From the NCBI GenBank assembly GCA_028284885.1, contig JANQQW010000057.1:1-37933 (forward strand): DNA of 37,933 nt, given 5' to 3'. The notes under the pieces were generated by a model that worked only from the letters and a program-made list of their open reading frames with translations, did not search any database and was not told where the DNA came from. A program made the position numbers and the translations under genes. Shown in pieces: positions 15,928 through 27,305 of the stretch (within the stretch, counting starts at the first letter, position 1; every line of letters starts with the position of its first letter). Origin of the DNA: Planctomycetaceae bacterium. GTDB taxonomy: Bacteria; Planctomycetota; Planctomycetia; Planctomycetales; Planctomycetaceae.

Positions 15928-18720
15928 TCACTCGGCCGGTTCGCGTCGTCGGCCGCGCAGGAAGAGCACGGAGAGGACGAGTACCGCGAGCCACGCCGTT
16001 GCGGAGACGGTGCCGCCGACGTAGATCGAGCGGGGCTGGTAGCGGAACACGAGACGGTGCGTTCCCGCAGGGAGCCGCACGCCCCGCATGGCAACGTTCG
16101 TGCGGTGAACCACCCCGGGGACCGGCTCGCCGCCGTCGGTGGAGATCTCGACGGTCCAGTCGGCGTCGTACGTCTCGGCGACGACGAGGAACCCGTCCGT
16201 CTCCAACTCGGCCTCGAACTCGACCCGCGACGGGTCGTGGTGGACGACGCGGCAGGCTTCGAGGTCCGCCTCGCCCGAGCCGAGCGTCTCGGTGCGGGAC
16301 GCGGTGCCGGGCGGGAGTTCGACGTCCTCGACGATGGCCGTTTGGCGGACGTCGCGGTACTCGTCGAGTGGGAACACGATCGAGGTCTGGATCGGCACCC
16401 AGTCGAGCCGGTTGCCCTCGTCGATCGGCGGTCGGACCTCGATCTCCCGGACGACCCACGCCCGGGGAAGGGCGTCGGTGTTCCGGAGCACCAAGACCGA
16501 GCCCGGGTAGTCGCCGAAAACGCCGCCCGACTCGGCCGTCGGGTTCGGGAGCGGGTCGCCGTTCGGCCAGACGGTCGACTCCGGGTTCTCCGCCGACCAC
16601 CGCGGCTCGCTCCAGCGACGCCTCAGTCCGAAGGTCGTGTAGTCCATACGCGCCCCGCGTGGGAGTCGCTTCCGCGGGGGCAGGTCGGGCATGACGAACA
16701 GGTCGCAGCCCCACGCGTCGAAGGCCCGCCGGGGTTGCAGGGCGAGCTTGGACTCGCCCATCGGCAGCGGGTCGAAGTAGGACTCGACGAGGTTGATCTT
16801 GATCGTCGACGACCCGCCGATCTTGGCGACGCGGAGCGGCAGGTGGTGGTTGTAGCCGAGCGTGTCGAACGCCGAGCGGGCCCAGACGTCGGCGTTTCCG
16901 TCGGTCGAGTCCTTCTGCAGCCGGGTCGAGACGGGTTTCCAGTTGAGCGGGCGGCGGACGCGGACGGGGGTGCCGTCCTGCCGGTCGCGTTGGGCCGCCT
17001 CGACGTACTGGAGCAGTTCCGGCGAGCCGTCGAGGTAGTCGAGCGAACGGACGCACCACGCGTTCGCGACGGCGAGGTCGACCGCGGTGACCGCGACGAC
17101 CGCGAGTCCCGCCGCGAGCGGTCGCTTGTCGTGCCATCCGAGCAGGAACCAGGCGACCACGCCGACGACGCACGCGTGACCGAAGCACGCGAGCAACGCC
17201 TCGAGCATCGGCAACTGCTTGGCAAGCTCGGCCACCGAACCGTTCAGCAGGGCGATACCCTGCACGGCGATCGCGAGGAAGGCGATGCCCGTGACGACCG
17301 CGTAGCCCAGCAGGAGCCGCCGCGGCCAGGTGCGGTGTTCGCGGAGAGCGTCCCAGCCGAACGCCGCGAGCAGGCTGGCGGCGAGGGCGGCCAGCATCCA
17401 CATCTTCTGCGGGTACCGGAACGACGAGTGGACCGGCAGCAGCACGTTCATCAGCCAGTACAGGCCGCCGATCTCGCGGGAGACGCCGTCCCAGCCGGTC
17501 GTCTGCGTGATCAGCCAGCCGATGCCGAACCGGCCCAGGCTGCCGACCGCGAAGACGACGACGGTCCACGACAACCAGCGGGCCCGCTGCGAGCCGCCCC
17601 ACAACCTGAGACTGCAGAGGGCGAGCACGAACGGGACGAGTCCGGCGTACAACGTCGGCATCCAGAGCCGCTCTCCCTTCCAGACCGTCCAACGGGACTG
17701 TCCGCTGAGCGACCTGCCGAACGGGTTCGGGAGGAACCACTCGGCGTACCGCCGCGGCGTGAGCGAGAAGTTGTACGTCACGACGTGGTGCTTCGCGGGC
17801 GGGGGCGGGTCGCCCACGAGTTCGTCGTACCATTTCGGCAGTTCCCCCGTGTCCGGTCGCGGCTCGAGGTGGCGGTCGCTCGTCAGGTGGCCGGGCACCT
17901 GCCAGACGTTGGACGGCACCTGGGTGACCGAGCGGGAACTCGTCGCGTTCAGCTCCAGCGAGGGGAGCAACTGCACGGCCGCCAACGCCGCGGCGAGCCC
18001 GGCACTCACGGCGAGGAGCCCGGCACTCCAGAGGAGCGGTTTGACGTTCGACGCGGTCGTCTCGGACGTTCGTCGAAACGACGTGAGCAGCCCGAGTCCC
18101 GCGACCACTCCGACGTAGAACGCCGTCTGCGGGTCGCCCCCGAGCACCATGAGCGACATGCTGACGGCGAGTCCGACCGCCGACCGCGGGTGGCGGGTCC
18201 GCAGCAGGTCGTCCACGCACAGCACGGCGAACGGCAGCCAGGCGGCGCTCACGAGGAACACGACCGTCGTGTACATGAAGAGGACCGACCCGCCGAACGC
18301 GTACGAGAGGCTGGCGAGCGCAGCCGCGGCGTGGCTGCAGGACCAGGCCCGAGCCGTCCACCACGCACCGAGGCCCGCCACCACCACGTGAACCAGCACG
18401 TAGAACTTGAACGCGACCTGGAACGGGACCGGCAGGGCGAAGACCAGCTTGCCCGGGTAGAACACGCTGGGCGTTCCCTGGCCGACGAGCGGAATGCCGC
18501 CGTGGCTGTACGGGTTCCACAGCGGCACGCGGCCCGCGCCCCACTCCATCTGCAGGTACCGGAACAACGGCTCGAAAAAGTACTCGACGTCCCGGTACCC
18601 GAGTCGCCGTGGCAGGAACAGCACCTCCCAGAAGCAGGCGAGGAACACGCCCGCGAAGCAGCCGACGGCCACCCACGTGACGAGCTTCGCGTTCGACGGC
18701 TCGTTCGGTTCGACGTTCAA
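15928..18720 (-). CDS. YfhO-family polytopic membrane protein
   Basis: The 930-residue protein has about a dozen membrane segments in its first two thirds, then a large extracytoplasmic C-terminal region and a final membrane segment near the end (VSATAWLAVLVLSVLFL). The N-terminal RLGYRDVEYFFEPLFRYLQ and the RVPLWNPYSHGGIPLVGQG stretch are typical of the YfhO family (GT-C-like fold; Gram-positive YfhO is linked to glycosylation of lipoteichoic acid). Here the likely role is transfer of a sugar from a lipid carrier to an envelope glycan or protein, but the acceptor is unknown. The divergent neighbour is a methyltransferase; the convergent one is the WD40 gene. Confidence 0.82.
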   Translation of the reverse strand: MNVEPNEPSNAKLVTWVAVGCFAGVFLACFWEVLFLPRRLGYRDVEYFFEPLFRYLQMEWGAGRVPLWNPYSHGGIPLVGQGTPSVFYPGKLVFALPVPFQVAFKFYVLVHVVVAGLGAWWTARAWSCSHAAAALASLSYAFGGSVLFMYTTVVFLVSAAWLPFAVLCVDDLLRTRHPRSAVGLAVSMSLMVLGGDPQTAFYVGVVAGLGLLTSFRRTSETTASNVKPLLWSAGLLAVSAGLAAALAAVQLLPSLELNATSSRSVTQVPSNVWQVPGHLTSDRHLEPRPDTGELPKWYDELVGDPPPPAKHHVVTYNFSLTPRRYAEWFLPNPFGRSLSGQSRWTVWKGERLWMPTLYAGLVPFVLALCSLRLWGGSQRARWLSWTVVVFAVGSLGRFGIGWLITQTTGWDGVSREIGGLYWLMNVLLPVHSSFRYPQKMWMLAALAASLLAAFGWDALREHRTWPRRLLLGYAVVTGIAFLAIAVQGIALLNGSVAELAKQLPMLEALLACFGHACVVGVVAWFLLGWHDKRPLAAGLAVVAVTAVDLAVANAWCVRSLDYLDGSPELLQYVEAAQRDRQDGTPVRVRRPLNWKPVSTRLQKDSTDGNADVWARSAFDTLGYNHHLPLRVAKIGGSSTIKINLVESYFDPLPMGESKLALQPRRAFDAWGCDLFVMPDLPPRKRLPRGARMDYTTFGLRRRWSEPRWSAENPESTVWPNGDPLPNPTAESGGVFGDYPGSVLVLRNTDALPRAWVVREIEVRPPIDEGNRLDWVPIQTSIVFPLDEYRDVRQTAIVEDVELPPGTASRTETLGSGEADLEACRVVHHDPSRVEFEAELETDGFLVVAETYDADWTVEISTDGGEPVPGVVHRTNVAMRGVRLPAGTHRLVFRYQPRSIYVGGTVSATAWLAVLVLSVLFLRGRRREPAE

Positions 18721-18869
18721 CGGTTGCGGTTCCAGAGTCCCTGCACTGCACGAGTCGGGGCGAGACTACACCTCCGGCGGACCTCGGACAACAGGTCGCC
18801 CGTGCCGTTCGCGGCGACTGTGAACATCCTGCAAACTGGTCCGCTGTGGCTTCTGGAACCGTGGACGGC

Positions 18870-19664
18870 ATGGTAGCGTCGAACGTCGAGTCGTCCTTCT
18901 CTCCACTGGCCCTCTGCCCGATGTCGCCACTCTCCGAGGCCGTCACCGCGGACGCGACGTCGTTCGAGTACGACGGACACGACCTCGAGGCACTTGCCGA
19001 CCTGCCGAACTACTGCCGGTGGATCCTCGGCGGCTTCGGCGACCGCATGCAGGGCCGGGTGCTGGAGGTCGGGGCCGGGATCGGGAACTTCGCGGCCCAC
19101 TACGTCGACCGGGTCGAGGAAGCCGTCCTGATGGAGCCGGCCGCGAACCTGTTCCCCCGGCTGGCCGAGCGGTTCGAGGGCCGTGACGACGTGACGCCCG
19201 TCTGCAGCTACGTCGAGTCCTGGGCCGAACCGCAGCGGCAGGGAACGTTCGACACGATCGTGCTCGTCAACGTGCTCGAACACGTCGAACAGGACCGGGC
19301 GATGCTCGAGGTGCTGCGGTCGTTGCTGAAGCCGGGCGGCACGCTGCTGTTGTTCGTGCCGGCGATGCAGTGGCTGTACGGCACGCTCGACTCGATGGTC
19401 GACCACTTCCGCCGGTACTCGAAGCGGGGGCTGCGGTCGGAACTCGACGCGGTCGGCTTCCAGACCGACCGGCTGCGGTACTTCGACCTCGCCGGCGTCC
19501 TGCCGTGGTTCGTGATGGGGCGGGTGCTCAAGCGGAAGCGCTTCGACTCGGCCGCAGCGGTCGGGTTCGACCGCGTCGTCGCCCCCGTCATGTCGCGAGT
19601 CGAACGCGTGTTGCCGTTGCCGTTCGGCAAGAACCTGCTCGCCGTCGCCCGCCGCCCCGTGTGA
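18870..19664 (+). CDS. Class I SAM-dependent methyltransferase
   Basis: The product (about 264 residues) has motif I VLEVGAGIGNFAAHYV and the post-motif NVLEHVEQDRAML typical of small-molecule or lipid/sugar O- or C-methyltransferases. The start is uncertain: I used the ATG at 18870; a GTG at 18846 and an ATG at 18921 are in frame, and none has a convincing ribosome site. All keep the domain complete. Being divergent from the YfhO-type gene across about 150 bases suggests a shared surface-glycan theme, but this is only positional. Twenty bases after its stop lies a strong hairpin shared with the next gene. Confidence 0.78.
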   Translation: MVASNVESSFSPLALCPMSPLSEAVTADATSFEYDGHDLEALADLPNYCRWILGGFGDRMQGRVLEVGAGIGNFAAHYVDRVEEAVLMEPAANLFPRLAERFEGRDDVTPVCSYVESWAEPQRQGTFDTIVLVNVLEHVEQDRAMLEVLRSLLKPGGTLLLFVPAMQWLYGTLDSMVDHFRRYSKRGLRSELDAVGFQTDRLRYFDLAGVLPWFVMGRVLKRKRFDSAAAVGFDRVVAPVMSRVERVLPLPFGKNLLAVARRPV

Positions 19665-19684
19665 CGCCGGTGGGACGACGAAGA

Positions 19685-19714
19685 ACGCCCGACTCCTGAG
19701 AGGGAGCCGGGCGT
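19685..19714. terminator. Bidirectional terminator hairpin
   Basis: ACGCCCGACTCC (19685-19696) and GGAGCCGGGCGT (19703-19714) form a 12-bp stem with one A-C mismatch and a 6-base loop. It lies between two convergent genes, 20 bases after the methyltransferase stop and about 46 bases after the minus-strand stop at 19761. On the minus strand it is followed by TCTTCG, a weak T-tract. Confidence 0.65.
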
Positions 19715-19760
19715 CGTCATGAGGTCAGGCTGTTCGGCGAACCGCTCGCCGGGTTCTCGG

Positions 19761-21434
19761 TCAGCGAGTGAAGGTCAGGGTCTGCCCGCCTTCAGGGGTG
19801 AGGTCGAAGGAGCTGCCGGTCAGGTTCTCGAGGGCGACCTGCAGTTCCTCACCGTCGGCCCGCTTCAGCAGGAGCTGGTCGTCGGTCCGGGTGAAGGTTC
19901 CGTCGAACTGGCTCTTCTCGCCGTTCAGGTCGAGCTTCCACTCGAACTGGTCGTTGTTCATCATGAGGGTGATGGCGACGCCGCTGGCCGGCTGGGCCGT
20001 CCAGGTGCCCGTCAGGTCGACGGCGGCTTCGGCGGGAGCGGCGAACTCGGCCGCGGGAGCCGGAGGAACGGCCGGGCCCTTCTTCTCCGGGGCGAGCATC
20101 GTCGTCAGCTGCTTGGCGACCTCGTCCTTCGGCTCCAGCGTGTTGACCTTGGCCAGAGCGAGCCCGGCCGTCTTCTCGTGCCCCGTCATCAGGTAGTGGA
20201 CTCCGAGGAGGAACCGCAGGTCGGCGGCGTTCGGCTGGGCCAGCGAGGCCTGCTCCAGGCTTCGCAGCTGAGCGGTGTAGACGTCCGTGTCGGGGTACAT
20301 CTCGGAGAGCGTCTCCCACTTCCAGCCCGCGGAGGCCGTCATGGCGGTGTGGGCGACGGCGGCGGCGTCGTGGTGGTTGCCGACCGCGAACAGGATCAGG
20401 GAGTGCAGCATACGGACGTCGGCGTTGCCGGGCATCTCGCGGAGAGCCACCTCGACGAAGGCGTTCGCGGCGGCATAGTCGCCGGCTTGGAAGGCCGCGA
20501 CCGCCTTCTCGAAGGCCGTCTGGCCGGCATCCGTCACCACGGCGTTCGGCACACAGGGAACCGAGTAGTCGCAGCCGCCGATGACCGGGCGTTGGCAGTA
20601 GGGGTTCAGGTAGACGTTCGGTCGGACGTAGCAGAAGCCGAATCCGGGTCGCTGCCAGCAGTTGCCCCATCCCCAGTTCCAGCCGGGGCACTTGACCGGG
20701 GGCCGCACGATCGGGCCGGGGAACCACGGACGACCGGGCCGGTTGGGCGGGAACCACGGGGGCTTGCCCGGCTTGTAGGGCGGGATCGTCGGGGGCAGTT
20801 GCGGCTTCTGCGGGGGAATCTGCGTGATCGGCGGCTTGCCCGGCTTCCACGGCGGCAGCTGCGGCTTCGTCGGGGGCAGTTGCGGCTTCGTCGGCGGGAA
20901 CTTGGGCTTGCCGATCGGCGGCAGTTGCGGCTTCGTCGGCGGGAACTTGGGCTTGCCGATCGGCGGCAACTGCGGCTTGGTCGGCGGGAACTTGGGCTTC
21001 GTCACCGGCGGCTTCGTCGGGAAGCGAGGCTTCGTCAACGGCGGCTTCGTCGGGAAGCGAGGCTTGGTGACCGGGGGCTTCGTCGGGAACCGCGGTTTGG
21101 TGACCGGGCTCTTGCCGATCACGGGACGACTGCCGAGCGAGGGCCGCTTGCCGATCGTCGGCTTCTGGCTGGACACCGAAGGACGACGCCCGAAGGAGGA
21201 GGACTTGCTGAAGCTGGAACCCCGGCTGCTCGTGCCGCGGTTGAAGCTCGTCCCCCGGCTGCTGCTGCCGCGGTTGAAGCTGGAACCTCGCGAGGAGGAC
21301 CCGCGATTGGAGGAGCCGCGGCTGAAGCCGCTGGACCGGGAGAAGCCCTTGCCCCCGCGGTCGGCGGCGGAGACGCCGTACGGGACGGCAGCGAGCAGGG
21401 CGAACAAGGCGGCGAGAGCAACAAGGCGTTTCAT
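19761..21434 (-). CDS. Exported Ser- and Pro-rich repeat protein with TPR-like repeats
   Basis: The 557-residue product starts at the ATG at 21434 with a signal peptide (MKRLVALAALFALLAAVPY, cleaved near AAD). Next come about 60 residues of Ser/Arg/Gly/Phe repeats (SSRGSSFNRG units), then about 140 residues of Pro/Lys/Phe repeats, including 11-residue units ending in TKPP and three 15-residue units ending in KPQLPPI. A Cys- and aromatic-rich patch follows (about 245-290), then a TPR-like helical region (about 300-430), an Ala/Pro linker, and a C-terminal beta-rich domain with Trp- and Phe-containing strands. The role is unknown; the layout suggests an extracellular or cell-wall-associated scaffold. 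A G-rich ribosome site and a leader hairpin (21458-21475) precede it. Confidence 0.85.
   Translation of the reverse strand: MKRLVALAALFALLAAVPYGVSAADRGGKGFSRSSGFSRGSSNRGSSSRGSSFNRGSSSRGTSFNRGTSSRGSSFSKSSSFGRRPSVSSQKPTIGKRPSLGSRPVIGKSPVTKPRFPTKPPVTKPRFPTKPPLTKPRFPTKPPVTKPKFPPTKPQLPPIGKPKFPPTKPQLPPIGKPKFPPTKPQLPPTKPQLPPWKPGKPPITQIPPQKPQLPPTIPPYKPGKPPWFPPNRPGRPWFPGPIVRPPVKCPGWNWGWGNCWQRPGFGFCYVRPNVYLNPYCQRPVIGGCDYSVPCVPNAVVTDAGQTAFEKAVAAFQAGDYAAANAFVEVALREMPGNADVRMLHSLILFAVGNHHDAAAVAHTAMTASAGWKWETLSEMYPDTDVYTAQLRSLEQASLAQPNAADLRFLLGVHYLMTGHEKTAGLALAKVNTLEPKDEVAKQLTTMLAPEKKGPAVPPAPAAEFAAPAEAAVDLTGTWTAQPASGVAITLMMNNDQFEWKLDLNGEKSQFDGTFTRTDDQLLLKRADGEELQVALENLTGSSFDLTPEGGQTLTFTR
20868..21085 (-). 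repeat. In-frame tandem repeats in the exported Pro-rich protein
   Basis: Three 45-base units between about 20870 and 21005 encode near-identical GKPKFPPTKPQLPPI blocks. Adjacent 33-base units up to about 21085 encode TKPRFPTKPPV blocks. Units differ by a few bases only, so copy number may vary by slippage or recombination. They lie wholly inside the coding frame. Confidence 0.8.
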
Positions 21435-21457
21435 GGTTCCGTTTCCCCTCAGGTGAA

Positions 21458-21475
21458 GGGCCTTTCGTTCGGCCC
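21458..21475 (-). promoter_or_regulatory. Leader hairpin of the repeat-protein gene
   Basis: GGGCC (21458-21462) and GGCCC (21471-21475) form a 5-bp stem with an 8-base loop, about 24-41 bases upstream of the ATG at 21434. It may protect the mRNA 5' end or affect translation. I could not pick out a convincing promoter further upstream. Confidence 0.25.
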
Positions 21476-21481
21476 GAATTC

Positions 21482-21739
21482 GTGACACTTTGGGAAGCGG
21501 ATCCTCGCCAGTTCTGTTATCCCCTCTCGGCTGCAGAAATCGCGAGATTCGTAAGTGGCTCGGAGCCAGCGTGTTACGGAGTGTCTTGGCTGGCCCGGGC
21601 GCGCGTCTCCAGTGCCCGGGACCTCCGCGTGAACCAGCACGCCAGGCGGATGGGGACGTTCTGGGCAGACCGGTTTCGCGAGGAGTACCCGGGGTCGTCG
21701 CTACTCGAGGAGATCGATTCGCAGCTCGCCGAGCCGTGA
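21482..21739 (+). CDS. Possible small protein (85 residues)
   Basis: A GTG-initiated frame of 85 residues lies in the gap between two minus-strand genes. The second half has the strong G/C third-position bias of real genes here and a plausible helical sequence (FWADRFREEYPGSSLLEEID). The first half is weaker in bias, and I see no ribosome site. It overlaps the probable upstream region of the repeat protein on the other strand and ends 7 bases before the stop of the convergent SDR gene. No family recognised. The true start may be internal, or it may not be a gene. Confidence 0.38.
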   Translation: MTLWEADPRQFCYPLSAAEIARFVSGSEPACYGVSWLARARVSSARDLRVNQHARRMGTFWADRFREEYPGSSLLEEIDSQLAEP

Positions 21740-21746
21740 ACGGGCC

Positions 21747-22556
21747 TCACCAGTGCATCACGAACCCGCCGTCCACGTTGACGGTCTGACCGGTGACGTT
21801 GGCGGCCGCGGCGGACGAGAGGAAGACGCACGTGTTGGCGACGTCCTGCGGGGTCTGCCAGCGGCCGAGCGGCACGACCTTCCGGACCTTCTCGCCGGCC
21901 CACTCGTCGTACGAGAGCCGTTGTCCCTCGGGCTGCTGATCGTGCCACGCCTGCCAGACGCTCTTGTTGAGGGGCGTCTCCACCATGCCCGGGCAGACGG
22001 TGTTAACGCGGATCCCGTGCGGGGCGAGGTCCTTCGCGAGGCACTGGGCGAAGTTGACGTTGGCCGCCTTCGCCGCCGAGTAGGGCGGGTCGGTCTGCGA
22101 CCCGATCTGCCCGGCAACGCTCGCGAGGAACACGAACGTCCCGGTCCTGCGGTCGATCATCGCCGGTGCGACGGCATGGGCGACTCGGACCATTCCCATC
22201 ACGTTCACGTCCAGGCACCGGAGCCAGTCGTCGGGTTCGAGATTCGTGAACGGGAACCCGAACTTCCCCGACCCGATCGCCGCCGAGTGCACGAGGTGCT
22301 CGATTGGCCCGAGCCGTTCGCTTGTCTCGCGAACCGCTGCCACGAGCGACTCGTCCTGCGTGACGTCGACGTGGAGACCGATCACGCCTCGTCCCGTGGC
22401 CGCGGCGATCTCGTCGGCCACGCCTACGACACTCTCGGCGACGTCCCAGAGCGCGACGTCGGCGCCTTCGTAGGCGAACGTCTCAGCGGTCGCCCGTCCG
22501 ATCCCGCTGGCCCCGCCGGTCACGACCGCGACGTGGTTGGTGAGTTCCAGGTCCAT
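21747..22556 (-). CDS. Short-chain dehydrogenase/reductase
   Basis: The 269-residue classical SDR has TGGASGIG (residues 14-21, nucleotide binding), the SAAIGSG segment in place of the usual NNAG, catalytic Ser near FLASVAG, and YSAAK (Tyr/Lys). The C-terminal VTGQTVNVDGGFVMHW is the family tail. Asp residues after the second strand (DVAESV) favour NAD over NADP. The substrate is not evident; 3-oxoacyl-ACP or sugar/alcohol oxidation are both possible. It is 138 bases downstream of the DUF1553 gene on the same strand, with a large palindrome in between, so co-transcription is doubtful. Confidence 0.87.
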   Translation of the reverse strand: MDLELTNHVAVVTGGASGIGRATAETFAYEGADVALWDVAESVVGVADEIAAATGRGVIGLHVDVTQDESLVAAVRETSERLGPIEHLVHSAAIGSGKFGFPFTNLEPDDWLRCLDVNVMGMVRVAHAVAPAMIDRRTGTFVFLASVAGQIGSQTDPPYSAAKAANVNFAQCLAKDLAPHGIRVNTVCPGMVETPLNKSVWQAWHDQQPEGQRLSYDEWAGEKVRKVVPLGRWQTPQDVANTCVFLSSAAAANVTGQTVNVDGGFVMHW

Positions 22557-22590
22557 GGAATCGACGTTCCGGTTCGCTCAGGGATGAGGA

Positions 22591-22671
22591 CCCGCGAACA
22601 ACGCGCATCGACACGAATCAGAAAAGCGGTGGCACGACGACCCATTCGTGTCGATTCGCGCCATTCGCGGG
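22591..22671. repeat. Long intergenic palindrome
   Basis: ATCGACACGAAT (22607-22618) and ATTCGTGTCGAT (22644-22655) are a perfect 12-base inverted repeat around a 25-base loop. Outside it CCCGCGAA (22591-22598) pairs perfectly with TTCGCGGG (22664-22671), with a partly paired stretch between. It nearly fills the gap between the DUF1553 gene's stop and the SDR start. It may act as a terminator or be a dispersed palindromic element. Confidence 0.75.
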
Positions 22672-22694
22672 CCGCCCAATCGCCGCAGAGCAGG

Positions 22695-25856
<3,162 letters not shown>

Positions 25857-26008
25857 GGTGGGTCCGTGCGTGAGGAAGGGCGATGTCCTATGCTCGAAGC
25901 CCCATTAAACCGCACGCATCAGCGACTGTCCACGGGACGTGACCGGAGCGAACGCCAACCTCGCACCGCGGGCGACTCGCCTGCTCGAAAAGTCGACTGG
26001 CGTGCGTT

Positions 26009-26025
26009 GCGGGCGAGAAGCCCGC
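26009..26025. repeat. Short GC palindrome upstream of queG
   Basis: GCGGGC (26009-26014), loop GAGAA, GCCCGC (26020-26025) form a perfect 6-bp hairpin about 40 bases upstream of the queG start, in the 209-base gap between two divergent genes. I recall similar palindromes between genes in planctomycetes, but cannot verify this here. No promoter was evident in the gap 25857-26065. Confidence 0.45.
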
Positions 26026-26065
26026 GGTCCGTGTCGAACCCCCCACCGAGTGTCGGCCGCCCACC

Positions 26066-27151
26066 TTGAGCAACGCGTCCCCCGGAACGAGCGACACGTC
26101 GGCCGACATCGCGACCGAGCTGAAGGCCGAGGCCCGGCGGATCGGGTTCGACCTCGTCGGCATCGCCCCGGCCGTCACGCCGCCCGGACACCGCAGCTTC
26201 CTCGACTGGCTCGACCGCCGGTACGACGGGGAAATGGCGTACCTGCGGAGGCGGGAAGAGGCGTACTCGCATCCGCGTCACGTGCTCGACGTGGTCCGCA
26301 GCGTGGTGATGCTGGGCGTGAACTACTGTGGGGGCGACGAGGATCCGCCGGTCGACGGCGTTCCCGGGCGGGTCGCACGATACGCCCGCGCGGAACGCGA
26401 CTACCACGACGTGCTTCGCGAACGGCTGCGGCTGCTCGGCGACTGGCTGCACGACCGCGTCCCCGGCTGCCGGACGCGAGGCGTCGTCGACACGGCCCCG
26501 CTCCTCGAACGGGACTTCGCACGGCTCGCCGGCCTCGGCTGGTTCGGCAAGAACACGATGTTGATCAACAAGTGGATCGGCAGCTGGACGTTCCTCGCCG
26601 GCTTGCTGACGGACGTGGAACTCGAACCGGACGCGCGGCACGAGGCCTCGCACTGCGGGACGTGCACGCTGTGCCTCGAAGCCTGCCCGACGGACGCGTT
26701 CTCCGAGCCGCACGTGCTCGACGCGTCGCGGTGCATCTCGTACTTCACGATCGAACTCCGCGACCAACTGCCGCCCGAGGACCTGCGAGCGGGCGTGGGC
26801 GACTGGCTCTTCGGCTGCGACGTCTGCCAGGACGTCTGCCCGTGGAACCGGAAGGCCCCGACGACGAGCGACCCCGGATTCCGACCTCGCCCGGGGGCCG
26901 GTGTGCTCGACGCGATCGAACTCCTCAGCCTCGACGAGTCGGCCTTCCGCGAACGGTTCCGCGGCACGCCGATGATGCGTCCGGGCCGCGCCGGGATCTT
27001 GCGGAACGCATGCCTCGTGCTGGGGAACTCGGGCGACCCGTCAGCCGTGCCGTCGCTGCAGAAGTCACTCGACGACCCGGAACCGCTCGTTCGCGACGCG
27101 GCCGCGTGGGCGTTGGGACGGATTGCAGCACGGGGCGAGCCGCTGGTGTAG
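26066..27151 (+). CDS. queG: Epoxyqueuosine reductase
   Basis: The 361-residue cytoplasmic enzyme does the last step of queuosine synthesis, reducing epoxyqueuosine to queuosine in the tRNA wobble position with cobalamin and two [4Fe-4S] clusters. Diagnostic features are the two ferredoxin-like motifs CGTCTLCLEACPTDAF and CDVCQDVCPWN, the LGVNYCGG and LAGLGWFGKNTMLI segments, and a C-terminal HEAT-like repeat (PSLQKSLDDPEPLVRDAAAWAL). Length fits the family. The start is a TTG at 26066 without an obvious ribosome site; no better in-frame start precedes the conserved region. It is divergent from the DUF1553 gene. No other queuosine genes are in the window. Confidence 0.95.
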   Translation: MSNASPGTSDTSADIATELKAEARRIGFDLVGIAPAVTPPGHRSFLDWLDRRYDGEMAYLRRREEAYSHPRHVLDVVRSVVMLGVNYCGGDEDPPVDGVPGRVARYARAERDYHDVLRERLRLLGDWLHDRVPGCRTRGVVDTAPLLERDFARLAGLGWFGKNTMLINKWIGSWTFLAGLLTDVELEPDARHEASHCGTCTLCLEACPTDAFSEPHVLDASRCISYFTIELRDQLPPEDLRAGVGDWLFGCDVCQDVCPWNRKAPTTSDPGFRPRPGAGVLDAIELLSLDESAFRERFRGTPMMRPGRAGILRNACLVLGNSGDPSAVPSLQKSLDDPEPLVRDAAAWALGRIAARGEPLV

Positions 27152-27165
27152 TGGTCGATCGACCA
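27152..27165. repeat. Perfect 14-base palindrome at the queG stop
   Basis: TGGTCGATCGACCA begins at the first base after the queG stop codon. As a palindrome without a loop it is more like a protein-binding site than a hairpin, though it may fold with a small loop. Confidence 0.4.
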
Positions 27166-27181
27166 ATCACCGTCAGGCAGT

Positions 27182-27224
27182 ACCACGGATCACGCGGATG
27201 GGGTCGCGCCAATTCCGTGTGGTT
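27182..27224. repeat. Partial palindromic element related to the one at 29463
   Basis: ACCAC (27182-27186) pairs with GTGGT (27219-27223), and the adjacent GGAT and ATTCC pair imperfectly. It shares the 11-base string CACGCGGATGG with the large palindrome at 29414-29590. It lies in the 154-base gap between the convergent genes queG and the small membrane ORFan. Confidence 0.5.
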
Positions 27225-27305
27225 CCAAGACGTCGTTGTGGAATCTCCACCTCTCGTCGTCAGGTGGGAGCCTGAGCTACCGGAGCTGGAGTGTGCCGAG
27301 GAAAT

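Noticed and set aside
15883-18876. A 997-codon plus-strand frame over the YfhO-type gene
   Set aside because: Antisense of a clear membrane protein; the translation is low-complexity and has no domain.
20868-21085. Regular repeats resembling a CRISPR array
   Set aside because: They are contiguous in-frame coding repeats without unique spacers and no cas genes are near.
22557-22694. Possible attachment site or integrase boundary
   Set aside because: The inverted repeat has no integrase, tRNA or direct-repeat partner nearby.
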